A DNA stretch of 20,639 nt. Source: Larix sibirica (lineage: Eukaryota; Streptophyta; Pinopsida; Pinales; Pinaceae). Made by a program: the position numbers and the translations under genes. Below are positions 9,242 through 17,498 of the stretch, piece by piece. Under the pieces are notes generated by a model that saw nothing but the letters and a program-made list of their open reading frames with translations, did not search any database and had not been told where the DNA came from. How positions within the stretch are numbered: position 1 is the stretch's first letter; every line of letters starts with the position of its first letter. Location of the stretch: the NCBI GenBank assembly GCA_004151065.3, contig NWUY0300011677.1:9052-29690 (forward strand). The letters run 5' to 3'.

Positions 9242-9255
9242 AAAGTTGGGGGGAA
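9242..9255 (+). other. Polypurine tract of element B
   Basis: AAAGTTGGGGGGAA directly abuts the 3' LTR start. A G-rich tract of this form primes plus-strand DNA synthesis in plant Gypsy elements. Its contact with the TG of the 3' LTR fixes the LTR boundary. Confidence 0.9.
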
Positions 9256-9643
9256 TGACGAGCCCTGTAAATGGCACATTATTTGGTCCTCTTGGTCATA
9301 CCTAAGGCTTGTTAGGGGGGAATAAGGGTCTAAGTTGCATAAATTATTATAGCCTTTATGATATTCTTCGTAAAAGCCTATGCATGTTTGTTAATTGAAT
9401 ATCTTGACATGTGATTAGTAATGTTTAATTAATTTCATTATTACTTTGATTTATTTAATGAGATAATGGGATAATATTTGCCAAAGCATTATTGATTTGT
9501 GATGGAATTGTAGGTGGAGGTTATCTAAAAGCTAAGTGAAAGAGATCAAGTCACAAACATCAACTCAACATCTCTCAATGAGTTCACTAGTCAAACCAGA
9601 GTTTGGTGGAAATATTTAAGGGATTATGTGCTCTCTTGCTTCC

Positions 9644-9991
9644 CATGAGATGCTAGCAAATAAATATAGAATTAATGATAATCCAAGTTCAAAATTATGG
9701 AGGCTAGGTTGAATTTCTCAAGAAGGAACCAATCCCACAAAGTTAGCATGTTGATTTCTAGTTAACTGTGGGACAACTTCCACAAATAAAGGAGCTAATT
9801 GCATGGGATAGCTTCTATATATTATCATGAACTGCCAACACATAAAGAAGGACTCATCATCAACCTAATTTGAAATCATGGAGGCCAATTGGATTTCCTA
9901 AGAGGGGGAATCCATCCCACAAAGTTAGCATGTTGGGGACAACTTCCACAAATCAAGAGCTGACTGCATGGGAAATTTTGAGTTATTCTTG
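9644..9991. repeat. U3 tandem duplication in 3' LTR, about 182-bp period
   Basis: Copies start with CATGAGATG at 9644 and CATGAACTG at 9826, sharing CCCACAAAGTTAGCATGTTG and GGGACAACTTCCACAAAT. It is the counterpart of 3935-4288 in the 5' LTR and ends at the TATA-like box. Confidence 0.85.
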
Positions 9992-9998
9992 TATAAAT
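9992..9998 (+). promoter_or_regulatory. Putative TATA box of element B 3' LTR
   Basis: TATAAAT in the same context as 4289-4295. In this copy it would direct transcription outward into element A sequence. Confidence 0.5.
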
Positions 9999-10961
9999 GA
10001 TAGTGCATTTGATAGCATGAAGATAATATTCTATTATTATCTTCTCTTCATCATTTTCCATTCTCTCCCTTGTTGGTCAAGATGAATTTATAAGAGGCAG
10101 ATTGCTGCCCTGTTTTAATGGCAAAATTTTAATGAAACAACTAGTTTTGTTTTCTCCTTGAGTTATTTAGTTTAGCAAGTGTTCCAGGAGGTCCCTGTGG
10201 TTGGGCCCACCCAATAGAAGGAATGACAAACCTTGCATACATTTTCCTTCAGTCGTTTACTTCATTTCATTTTTTAAAAATTTGGATCATAGTAAATGTA
10301 GTAATTCTACATTTCCTGTAACAGTAAGCGTAGAAGTTCTACATTTTGTAGCAGTTTTCTGTAGGAAGTTTTATTTCCATTTCTTTGACATAATTTTTTT
10401 TTTATATTCTAGGAGTTAGATTTATGTTGCTCATTTCATTTTATTTATGTATGAATTCATCATTCAATCTGGTCAATGCTAGTCCTCTGCATATTTGAAT
10501 ATTTGTATGGAACTATTAGATTCCTAACATCCTGCATTTGGTATTCGTAAGGTAGAATAAGGTGGAATTTCACTAGAGGCTGTTGTAACCAGGAGGGCCA
10601 GATCAACCTAAGATTTCCCTTGAAGCAACTGATAAGGGATTAAGTGCCAAATGGAATCTTTGTATATTACATTCTTGCAAGCTATAGTTAGCAGTCATTT
10701 AAGTTTGTTGTAGAATCTTTTTGGTTGATTAGAGTATATTTCATTTTCGTTTTAGAGTAGATTTCATTCTCTGTTTATTGGGTTATATTTAATTTATTCT
10801 ATTAATATATATTTCACTTGCACTACTAGACGAATTATTCCTTTTCAACCACATACATAGTGCATGGTACCTCTAAGTTTGTACGAACTCCCAGGTTGAC
10901 AATTTAAGTAATGAGCTGCCAAGGGATTCAACTTCTATAGGTGCATTTCATTGGCCCACCA

Positions 10962-10966
10962 GAGGT
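10962..10966. other. Target-site duplication of element B, right (GAGGT)
   Basis: Exact copy of 3544-3548, directly after the CCA end of the 3' LTR. Element A sequence resumes here. Confidence 0.85.
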
Positions 10967-11309
10967 CTCCTAGATTGTGGAGGGTTAGGCCATTTCCCTT
11001 GAGGCTACTATGAATATTGAAATATAAAAGGCTGATGTTGAGAAGTCTATTTCCATTGTTGGGCATTTGATATTTTACTTTCCAAATTGATTAGTTAGGG
11101 GAGTACGAGGTTGTGGGAGTAATATACATTTGATTATTATAAGGATAATTGAAATACTAAGGATGTGAATAAGGCATACCTCATTGGAATTGTCTTGGTG
11201 GTCCTTGCCTCCTTTGATTTATGAAGCACAAATACTCCCTATTCTCATTTGATCATATGTACATTGTTTGTAAGTCAGGTATGGATGGGCATTGGCTTGT
11301 TTGATGAGT
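10967..11309 (-). pseudogene. Element A Gag C-terminal remnant (right part of the interrupted linker)
   Basis: Minus-strand sequence between the Gag zinc finger and the insertion point of B. It has short open pieces but no domain. By position it continues the low-complexity linker found at 3157-3543. Confidence 0.55.
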
Positions 11310-12097
11310 CTCCTCATAGATTCCACAAACTTCTATTATTTTAATGGACATTCATTCCTAGCATGTTTTCTTATGCATTTAGGGTAGAGAACAACCAGAT
11401 CCTTTTCAATCTCATCTTTTTTTCTTTTGACTTGAATGGTATGTAATTCTATAGCTAGTGAATGCAGTATATTAGTCTTCATATCCTCTAATAATATCCC
11501 TATTTTATAATTTGTAAAACCTGATGTTTTTACCCTTGATGACTGTGCAACAACACTTATACAACTTTTTTTTTCCCTATAGCTCTAGACAAGTTCTTCA
11601 AACCTTGATTTATGTTCTCATATGATAATTGAAAGTTTTCACCATTTACGAGTAAGTTCAAGGTTTCCATAAAGTCGTCTCTCAAACCTATGAGGACTCA
11701 CGAGTATTAATTTGAGGGATCTTGATCCAATGTGTAGGTGTTATCTCTCTTCTAGTTGAGTTGGAACCTTTCTTCACAGTCCTCTAAGGATTCATTTCCT
11801 CCTTATACCATTCAAAATATCTCATCCCTAGTGTCTTGGGATTTGCAGTAATATATGTACTTGTTAATGAAAGTCTTCTTCATTTGATTGTAATTGTTGA
11901 TATTGTCACCCATCCATACTAATAAACCACCTTAATGTTGCTTTCTTTGGGGTGGAAGGGAAGAGTATCAACTTTTGGGCATTCATTTTGCAATCATAAG
12001 TTCTACATAGAAATTCAAACTCAAAGAGAGAAGTATTTCGGTATTCAATAGCCATCCCATGGAAATGGAGAGGAACACAAGGATTTATGTTCTTCAT
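11310..12097 (-). pseudogene. Element A gag, degenerate
   Basis: Gag forms the virus-like particle of the element. The frame starts at an ATG (12097, MKNINPCVPLHFHGM) and shows conserved plant Gypsy Gag blocks: FEFEFLCRTYD, NAQKLILFPSTPKKATLRWF, QMKKTFINKYIYYCKSQDTR, NESLEDCEERF and GLRDDFMETLNLL. A zinc-knuckle relic, YPKCIRKHARNEC (about 11385-11350), follows the CPKCxxxHxxxxC pattern with its first Cys changed to Tyr. Several stops interrupt it after the first 63 codons (open part 11906-12097). Confidence 0.9.
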
Positions 12098-12516
12098 TCT
12101 TGTTTACTCTTTAGTTTCTTAGATTGGCAATTGGAAAACATTAGGTTGACAATATTCTACTATGATATTTAAGGATGGTGATTCTTCTTTAGCTTCAACT
12201 CTTATCTCAAAGTGAAAAGAATTACAAGTAAAACCCCCCACAACAAATTGCACTCCTTCATTATATTCTTTAATAATCTATTGGATTTCTACTCGATTTT
12301 CTTCGATGGGATGCCTTAAAAAATATTCAAAATCTTTTTTATTGTTTTGCTTGGCCACTAGCTCCTACTTGATGCATGCGTCCTAGCTCCTACGTGGTAA
12401 AAAGAATCCAAACTTATCCCTACGTTGATGCATGCGACCTACTTATGAATCTCCTATGTGTGTTATTTTTTTTGTTAACAAGAATTTCTAATTATCCTAC
12501 TGCAATTTTTAGAACC
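12098..12516 (-). other. Element A leader between primer site and gag
   Basis: About 420 bp of minus-strand leader. It includes a small duplicated block, GATGCATGCG with CTAGCTCCTAC/CCTACTT (about 12360-12440). No coding content is recognised. Confidence 0.6.
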
Positions 12517-12534
12517 TCCCTAGCAACGACACCA
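12517..12534 (-). other. Primer binding site of element A (tRNA-Asp type)
   Basis: On the minus strand TGGTGTCGTTGCTAGGGA differs from the plant tRNA-Asp complement at 4 of 18 positions, all transitions. It is separated from the LTR end by CTTTT, as in element B. Confidence 0.88.
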
Positions 12535-12936
12535 AAAAGTGTGGGGTAACAAAGTCACAACAATATATATTAAACTCCACAAATCACTTTATATTGTTAG
12601 CCAAGGATTGTGCAAACATATAAGGTGTTGTGCAATGCATATGCATATGTACAAAAGTCTAATCTAGTTTAAAAGACTAATTATGTTGTAGTAAGATGAA
12701 TGATTAACTATAGAAATCTCATTCCACTTCACTTCCTATAGACCAAGGAAATGGTTTCAACCTCCATCTCTTCTTGCAATTTTCTAGAAGTTGAATAAGA
12801 ATAGGACCGCTTCCTATTAAATGAGAGTCTAATAAAATGAAGAGGCTCCTTAGAATCAATAAACAATGTACAAATATCAAATTAAAGAAGCAATTACAAC
12901 ATTAACCATCATGTTTATAGATTCACAAGATCATCA

Positions 12937-13075
12937 TTGCAATTCAAATGAATAAGAACAATCTTAAAAATGTATCAAAGTAAAAGTGATGTTGTAAATG
13001 AAAAGATTGCAATTCAAAGTAATAAGAACAATCTTAAAAATGTATCAAGTAAAAGTGATGTTGTAAATGAAAAGG
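12937..13075. repeat. 70-bp tandem duplication
   Basis: Two nearly identical copies start with TTGCAATTCAAA at 12937 and 13007 and share AATAAGAACAATCTTAAAAA and AAAAGTGATGTTGTAAATGA. They differ by a few bases and small indels, so the duplication is recent relative to the decay of element A. Confidence 0.95.
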
Positions 13076-13223
13076 TTGTTATTACAAAATTGGTAGAAAA
13101 AAAATACTATCTTCTACATAAATCTAAATAAACACACATCATAACTACTAATGATAATAATGAAATGAGGATTCCTATGACCTCCCCTTGAGCGGGCCCT
13201 ACCCAAGAGAGCTCTTGGAATCC

Positions 13224-13229
13224 TATATA
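13224..13229 (-). promoter_or_regulatory. Putative TATA box of element A LTR
   Basis: Minus-strand AGTTATATAGGATTCC contains TATATA right beside the snapback repeat array and upstream, in coding sense, of a GC-rich stretch. The position is plausible for a U3/R boundary, but there is no second LTR to test conservation. Confidence 0.35.
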
Positions 13230-13510
13230 ACTTTTGTCGTTCAAGGATATGCGTTCCAGTTTTAAGAATCTCAACGTTTTAATGGCTGCTATGGGATCAT
13301 CCTCAGGAGAACTGTCTCCTCGGGATGATCCCATAGCAGGGATTGAAATATCAAGATTTTTAAAACTGTCTTTGAAGATGATTCCATAGCAAGGATTGAA
13401 ATGTCAAGATTCTTAAAACTGTCTTCTGAAGATGATTCCATAGTAAGAATTGAAACGTTGAGATTCTTAAAACTGGAATGCAGATCTTTAAACCACAAAA
13501 GTTACGCTGC
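13228..13510. repeat. Snapback array: one inverted and three tandem copies of a roughly 55-bp unit
   Basis: Three direct copies start at GATGATCCCATAGCAGG (13325), GATGATTCCATAGCAAGG (about 13377) and GATGATTCCATAGTAAG (about 13431), each ending ATTC/TTTAAAACTG. A fourth copy is inverted at about 13254-13302. Outer flanks also pair (AACTTTTGT at 13229 with ACAAAAGTT at about 13495). No target duplication is clear. Confidence 0.85.
13286..13339. repeat. Perfect 17-bp hairpin at the centre of the snapback array
   Basis: CTGCTATGGGATCATCC (13286-13302) and its exact reverse complement (13323-13339) flank a second 6-bp stem, AGGAGA/TCTCCT, with loop ACTG. Transcribed RNA from either strand would fold tightly here. 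Confidence 0.95.
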
Positions 13511-13880
13511 GTAAGATGATTTATACTCATCCTATAGAATGAGTAAATAAATGTTGTCTAGTCGTTCAAGGGGAACTTCTTCTTTGCTTTTCGGAAAACA
13601 GTTGAAGTTGGGCTGGCATAGTGCCTCTCATCTCAACAAATGCATGTTTATCATGAGGATCCAAGCGATTTGTCCTTTTAAACATTTCCAAAGACTTCTT
13701 GGCGCTTTATCTCTTGGTATGAATGCACCCTGCGACTGTCATAACTTCTAAAAGTCACGGGTTAGTGACTAACAGAAAACCACAAACAACTTGAGTAGGA
13801 TCATAACTTAAGTTTGCCTCTGCGTTGTTGGGTATCGATGTTGAAGGAGAACATCAAAGGTTCAAAAAAAGCAGACCAGT
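13511..13880. other. Unassigned interval, richer in GC
   Basis: No gene recognised. The frame at 13551-13751 (66 codons) has no known motif. It may be the remaining U3 of the element A LTR or older flanking DNA. CpG sites are more frequent than in most of the window. Confidence 0.4.
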
Positions 13881-14306
13881 TGTCATCTAACATGCTAAGA
13901 GGCAATGCTTTTGGTTATGATATTGATCTGTAATTTGATGACAATGGTGTCCGGGAGAAGAACGCCCCACCATGAATTGATTCAATTCAACAGTGGAAGC
14001 ATTGAGGCCTGTCAAAACTTGGCTGAGATACCATAGCTGACGTGCTTCAAAAGTTGCCACCATAGCCTACGTTTAAGGGAAAACTCTGTCGGTTATAGTG
14101 GAAGTTTCAGAAGTAAAGGCACCAAATATTTCCACAGCATGCATAACCTGTTAAGATGCAACGGATCATTGGGACTGCAGGTGTCGCGAATCACTATCTC
14201 ATGTCGCATTAAGCGGGATCGAAGATACCTAGAATTACGGTCACAAATCCCATCGCATTCATTTCGGATTAAATTGCTGCTGCGGGCATGACCATTTTGC
14301 CACCAC

Positions 14307-14427
14307 GCTGCTATCTTATTGATTCCCATGATCAGACGGCGAATATTATCCAGGCTGCTATCTTATCGAATATTATCCAGGCTGCTATCTTATTGATTCC
14401 CATGATCGGACGTCGAATATTATCCAG
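14307..14427. repeat. Triplicated MITE junction, units of 47, 27 and 47 bp
   Basis: Units at 14307-14353, 14354-14380 and 14381-14427 all start GCTGCTATCTTAT and end CGAATATTATCCAG; the middle one lacks 20 bp. Each full unit contains the target site TGATC(A/G)GAC plus the first 16 bases of the MITE, so the left MITE junction was tandemly amplified after insertion. Confidence 0.9.
14403..14411. other. MITE target-site duplication, left (TGATCGGAC)
   Basis: Nine bases directly left of the MITE. They match the right copy TGATCAGAC except at one position; the amplified copy at 14329 is identical to the right one. Confidence 0.8.
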
Positions 14428-14551
14428 CCTGCTGCTGCAGGACATTTAATGCTGCGACAGCAGGCTGGTTGGCCGTTGGATCTCAAGCTACGGCCAACCA
14501 GCCTGTTATGGCCGCATTAAATGGCCTGCAACAGGATGGATATTGATCGCC
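14412..14551. mobile_element. 140-bp foldback MITE, Mutator-like by its 9-bp target duplication
   Basis: Almost the whole element is one inverted repeat. The inner 16 bp (CAGGCTGGTTGGCCGT, 14461-14476, and its exact complement at 14490-14505) surround a 13-base loop, and pairing continues with few mismatches to both ends (GTCGAATATTATCC and, inverted, GGCGATCAATATCC). Too short to code; it would need transposase in trans. Repeat X' has no insert at the equivalent place (around 18204-18225), which acts as an empty site. Assignment to Mutator-like elements rests only on the 9-bp duplication and long terminal repeats. Confidence 0.85.
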
Positions 14552-14560
14552 TGATCAGAC
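14552..14560. other. MITE target-site duplication, right (TGATCAGAC)
   Basis: Nine bases directly right of the MITE, followed by ATTACCCAGATCGCGTCC, which aligns with TTTACCTAGATCACATCC in X'. Confidence 0.85.
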
Positions 14561-15112
14561 ATTACCCAGATCGCGTCCTTATCACTATCATGCGCCTAGG
14601 AGTGAAATTAATGTTGATTGGAGCCATTGGATCATTGTGTGAAAATCATGGTATTTCCACCGTACAACATGATTGAATTAGCCTCATCTAATCCATGAAC
14701 ACGTTTATCATTATTTATATATATTTTTCATTGTATTGAGAGTAGTCAGGTGCTTTACAGCTACAGTCCAATAAATTAAAATCAATATAGATTCATCTTA
14801 AACTTGGATGTATAAAGCATTGAAAGAGATCTTAAACTCCTGGTTTAACTAAGAGATGACATTTTTTGAATCTTTATGATGAGTGCATGATAAAAAATAT
14901 TAGACAAATTGGTTTGGGAGATTTCTACAAACTTTAAGGTGGATGACATTTGTCATAGAATAATTAATCTTTAGTCCTATAAGATACAACATGGTGAAGG
15001 AAAAGGTTGTGCCAGTAATTCCAACTAGCATGCCAACCAAGGAAGCAATGCAACACAAGGGGAGAGTTGGTGGTCACATATTTGCAAAAGCTTCCACATT
15101 GTTAGGTCAACA

Positions 15113-15745
15113 TCACATCTCATTTAAAGGGAATTCATATTCATGCACATCGTGGATTGGGATCAAGGTTTCCACACAAGTCTTAGGTATTGATTCCAAT
15201 TGCCACTCACATTGGATTGTTATGGTATCATGGTGAGGATGGGAATTGGTGGGAGGAAGATCATAAGGGGCATCGTGAGCATAAATGGCATTGGGGTGCA
15301 TTCCCTCATTGAAGACATCAAGGGGAGTCTCCATGAAATCATATAACTCCTCTAAGTGGTATTGATCATAAATAGTCTCTAGTGACTTCTCAACCATCTT
15401 AGCATCATCCTCCTCCAAAAATTCATGTTGATTAATAAGGTTTTCATCATAAATTGAGCATGATTCAAAATCAAAGATATGATCAACCTAGGAACCTCAA
15501 AAGAATAGGTTTTGTTGGGAGCAAAGGTTATTTTAGAAAAAATGATTTAGGTTTCAAGGTCACACTCCTTGACAAAAACATAGAAAAAATGATTTAGGTT
15601 TCAAGGTCACACTCGTTGACAAAAACATCATGCTTGGGTTGTTAATTTTCAAGATTATTCTCTTTAGGATAAAGGATTTGAAGTGGACAAATATCAATGA
15701 ACAAGTAAACTTTAGATTGAACATGCATGGGGTTTGTGAATAATC
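15113..15745 (-). pseudogene. Unrecognised acidic reading frame, decayed, next to repeat X
   Basis: Minus-strand coding-like sequence of about 200 codons. The last 101 codons are open (15418-15113: EEDDAKMVEKSLETIYDQYH, LEELYDFMETPLDVFNEGM, HPNAIYAHDAPYDLPPTNSH). Upstream the same protein continues as DHIFDFESCSIYDENLINQH, then after a one-base shift KITFAPNKTYSFEVP, then HVQSKVYLFIDICPLQILYP near 15725, with stops between. Acidic, aromatic-rich composition and its position against a possible LTR suggest a retroelement protein. I recognise no domain. The stop codon overlaps the edge of repeat X. Confidence 0.5.
15534..15627. repeat. 47-bp tandem duplication, one mismatch
   Basis: TAGAAAAAATGATTTAGG...GACAAAAACA occurs at 15534-15580 and 15581-15627, differing only at one base (CTCCTTG against CTCGTTG). 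It is a recent duplication inside the decayed acidic frame. Because 47 is not a multiple of three, it adds a frameshift. Confidence 0.95.
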
Positions 15746-16505
15746 CATAGTTTGAATATGCGCTAGGTGTTATGTGCATGAATGTGCATAAGAAGCTATG
15801 TCAAATCTAAATTATTAACCTTGAATGTGTGTGCATTGATATTAACTAAATGCCTTCATATATATTTATGAATTTGTCCCTTCTATTGCATTAATTTATA
15901 AACAAGATTGTATTTTTTTTCATAAAAACATACTTTTGATTTATAGAGAAGATAAAGTACAATCTTCAAGTGCTTCTTGCACTATACCAGAAAAGAAAGG
16001 GTTCACCTTTAAGTGTCCTCTGAGCCTGCTCGTAACAAACCAAAAAATAGTAATCGTACTACACATAATAAATATTGTATGTAAAGTAAGTTATAAGTAA
16101 AAATGTGTTTTATTACAAATTGACTCAAACTTGAAAACTAGATAGAAGCTAACTAGATAGTATTAGTGCTAACTTTACTATGTAAATCAGAAAAATAATT
16201 GTATAAATGTTTAATTGGCATGTTGATGATTGAAAAAAAAAATGTAGTTTCCACCTTTGATATTATTACATGTCACTCATTCTAGGATTTTAGTGCATGA
16301 ATGCCTTATGTTTTATTCCTTGCAAAATTAATAATGTAAATCACTATATTTAATGTTAAAAGTAGATTAATCTTACCTTTAAATAAACTTTGGTTCTTTA
16401 TTGCAACAACCCAAAACTTGTAAAACAAAGAGATACAATAACTCTTTATGTAACGTGTGCATTGTGTACATAAAAGATTTATATCCAAGGGCATAAAATC
16501 CGAAT
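15746..16505. other. No gene recognised
   Basis: Very AT-rich sequence between the decayed acidic frame and a tandem duplication. Short minus-strand frames at 16306-16494 and 16379-16561 show no motif. If X and X' are LTRs, this is interior of element C. Confidence 0.5.
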
Positions 16506-16750
16506 GTGTTTAATCCCTCTTCACTTTCATGAAATAATGCTAAGAAAAACAAAATAGGCATGATCTTTTTTATTACTTCGTGTGTGAAATGTGATATGGA
16601 AATAACTCAAAAAAGTCAAACGTTTTTAAATCCTTTTCACTTTCATGAAATAGTCATTAACCCAAGTGCCAAGGAAAACAAAGATAATCATGCTTTTTTA
16701 ACTTTGTGTGTGAGATGTGATATGGATGGAACTCCAAAAGGACTACTCGA
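16506..16750. repeat. Diverged tandem duplication, about 116-126-bp period
   Basis: TTCACTTTCATGAAATA recurs at about 16520 and 16636, and TGTGTGA(A/G)ATGTGATATGGA at 16581 and 16707. The open plus frame 16560-16823 (87 codons) runs through the second copy and repeats a CVKCDM/CVRCDM motif. I do not recognise it as a protein family. Confidence 0.8.
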
Positions 16751-16823
16751 AACTTATGCTAAGTTAGATTCCTTTATTCATGCGATGCGTAAGAATAAAG
16801 TAAGTAAAATAAAACAAAAGTAA

Positions 16824-17345
16824 TTTTCATAAAAGGTGACAAAGCATAAAAAAAAAAGGAAATGATTCCAAACTTACAAATACAAAATGTGTGGTTGTTT
16901 TGTTTGATTTGTGAACAAAAAATGAGTGGCAAAAAATAATCAAGAAATAAGATAGGTAAAACTAGTTAAAGAGATTAAAAACATGATGAATTATATATAA
17001 AAAAAATTAATGAGAAATCAAGATTTAAATAATAAAATGAAATTATTTATATAAGTAATATTGTAAACCTTAACATAAAATTTATAGATGTCAAAACTTA
17101 ATACAATATAATATATATTAAAGATCATATAGAATAATGCATAAAAGTTTTTTTAGTAATTAAGAGTATGCAGAGATCTCATAAAGTTGAAAGGAAAAAC
17201 AAAGTAAAGTGTTTACATGATCAAAAGAAAATATTTCTTGATCTAAGCTTTATCTATTTGTGGAATCTAAAGAGGAGAATGAGTATTATTGATTTGTCAC
17301 TTATCTCAAACATTCACATAAATAAATTAGTTAGCAGTACACATA
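16824..17345. other. No gene recognised
   Basis: AT-rich, low-complexity DNA (runs such as AATACAATATAATATATATT near 17099). The 63-codon plus frame at 17168-17359 has no motif and runs into the SINE target site. Confidence 0.5.
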
Positions 17346-17362
17346 ATTATCAAGTCTAGCTT
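17346..17362. other. SINE target-site duplication, left
   Basis: ATTATCAAGTCTAGCTT, 17 bp, repeated exactly at 17482-17498. Confidence 0.95.
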
Positions 17363-17481
17363 GTTCTTGGGGGGTAGAGTAATTGGTAATGAGTAATTGA
17401 GATGAGAAGTTGTAAATGGAAGGTCACAAGTTCAAATCCCCNGTCACAAGTTCAAATCCCCATGGGTACTTACATTTTTTT
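17363..17481 (+). mobile_element. Short tRNA-derived SINE
   Basis: It lies exactly between perfect 17-bp direct repeats. It has a polymerase III A-box-like GGTAGAGTAATTGG (about 17374) and, about 50 bases on, a B-box core GTTCAAATCC (17430-17439), then a short 3' part ending in a T run (ACATTTTTTT). This layout fits a plant SINE copied by LINE machinery. The 119-bp length includes a 20-base artefact: an N at 17442 followed by a repeat of the 19 bases before it. The true element is probably about 99 bp. The perfect target duplication marks it as the youngest insertion here. Confidence 0.85.
17442..17442. other. Ambiguous base (N), likely assembly join
   Basis: The 19 bases GTCACAAGTTCAAATCCCC occur immediately before (17423-17441) and after (17443-17461) the single N. 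This is typical of two overlapping reads or contigs joined end to end rather than merged. Confidence 0.85.
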
Positions 17482-17498
17482 ATTATCAAGTCTAGCTT
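17482..17498. other. SINE target-site duplication, right
   Basis: Exact second copy of ATTATCAAGTCTAGCTT, directly after the T-rich tail of the SINE. Confidence 0.95.

Larger units (their letters stand above)
3549..10961 (+). mobile_element. Element B: complete non-autonomous LTR retrotransposon, nested in element A
   Basis: A 7413-bp element with all structural ends visible: matching LTRs of 1709 and 1706 bp, a tRNA-Asp-type primer site 5 nt after the 5' LTR, a polypurine tract touching the 3' LTR and a GAGGT target duplication. The interior (5258-9255, 3998 bp) holds one decayed frame and no trace of protease, RT, RNase H or integrase on either strand. That makes it LARD-like: mobile only with enzymes from an autonomous relative. 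The primer site points to Ty3/Gypsy. The LTRs differ at about one site in ten over the first 370 bases compared by eye, so the insertion is old. It splits the Gag/protease linker of element A in opposite orientation. Confidence 0.9.
9256..10961 (+). repeat. 3' LTR of element B
   Basis: The 1706-bp partner of 3549-5257, with intact TG...CA ends (TGACGAGCCC...CCCACCA). It keeps the U3 tandem duplication (copies from 9644 and 9826) and the TATA-like box at 9992-9998. Differences from the 5' LTR are mostly single substitutions plus small indels. Open frames at 9870-10085 and 10201-10419 are chance frames. Confidence 0.92.
12540..13510 (-). repeat. 5' LTR of element A (inner end certain, outer end unknown)
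   Basis: The LTR ends on the minus strand in TACCCCACA at 12540, directly before the CTTTT spacer and primer site. The partner LTR would lie left of the window, so the outer end cannot be fixed; 13510 is a working limit covering the repeats that look like U3. A minus-strand TATATA (13224-13229) would put about 690 bp of R/U5 to its left. Frames at 13107-13334 and 13289-13498 are products of the repeats. Confidence 0.65.
13881..15117. repeat. Repeat X, first copy of a roughly 1-kb direct repeat (possible LTR)
   Basis: It begins TGTCATCTAACATGCTAAGAG and ends with AACATCACA. It matches 17771-18488 in order (for example GAGGCCTGTCAAAACTTGG against GAGGCCTATCAAAGCTTGG) and then 20305-20495 (AAGGTGGATGACATTTG). 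TG...CA ends and direct repetition suit an LTR pair, but no convincing primer site or polypurine tract adjoins either copy. X has many CpG sites that are TpG or CpA in X'. It holds extra sequence absent from X': a MITE and about 100 bp near 14725-14840. Confidence 0.75.
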
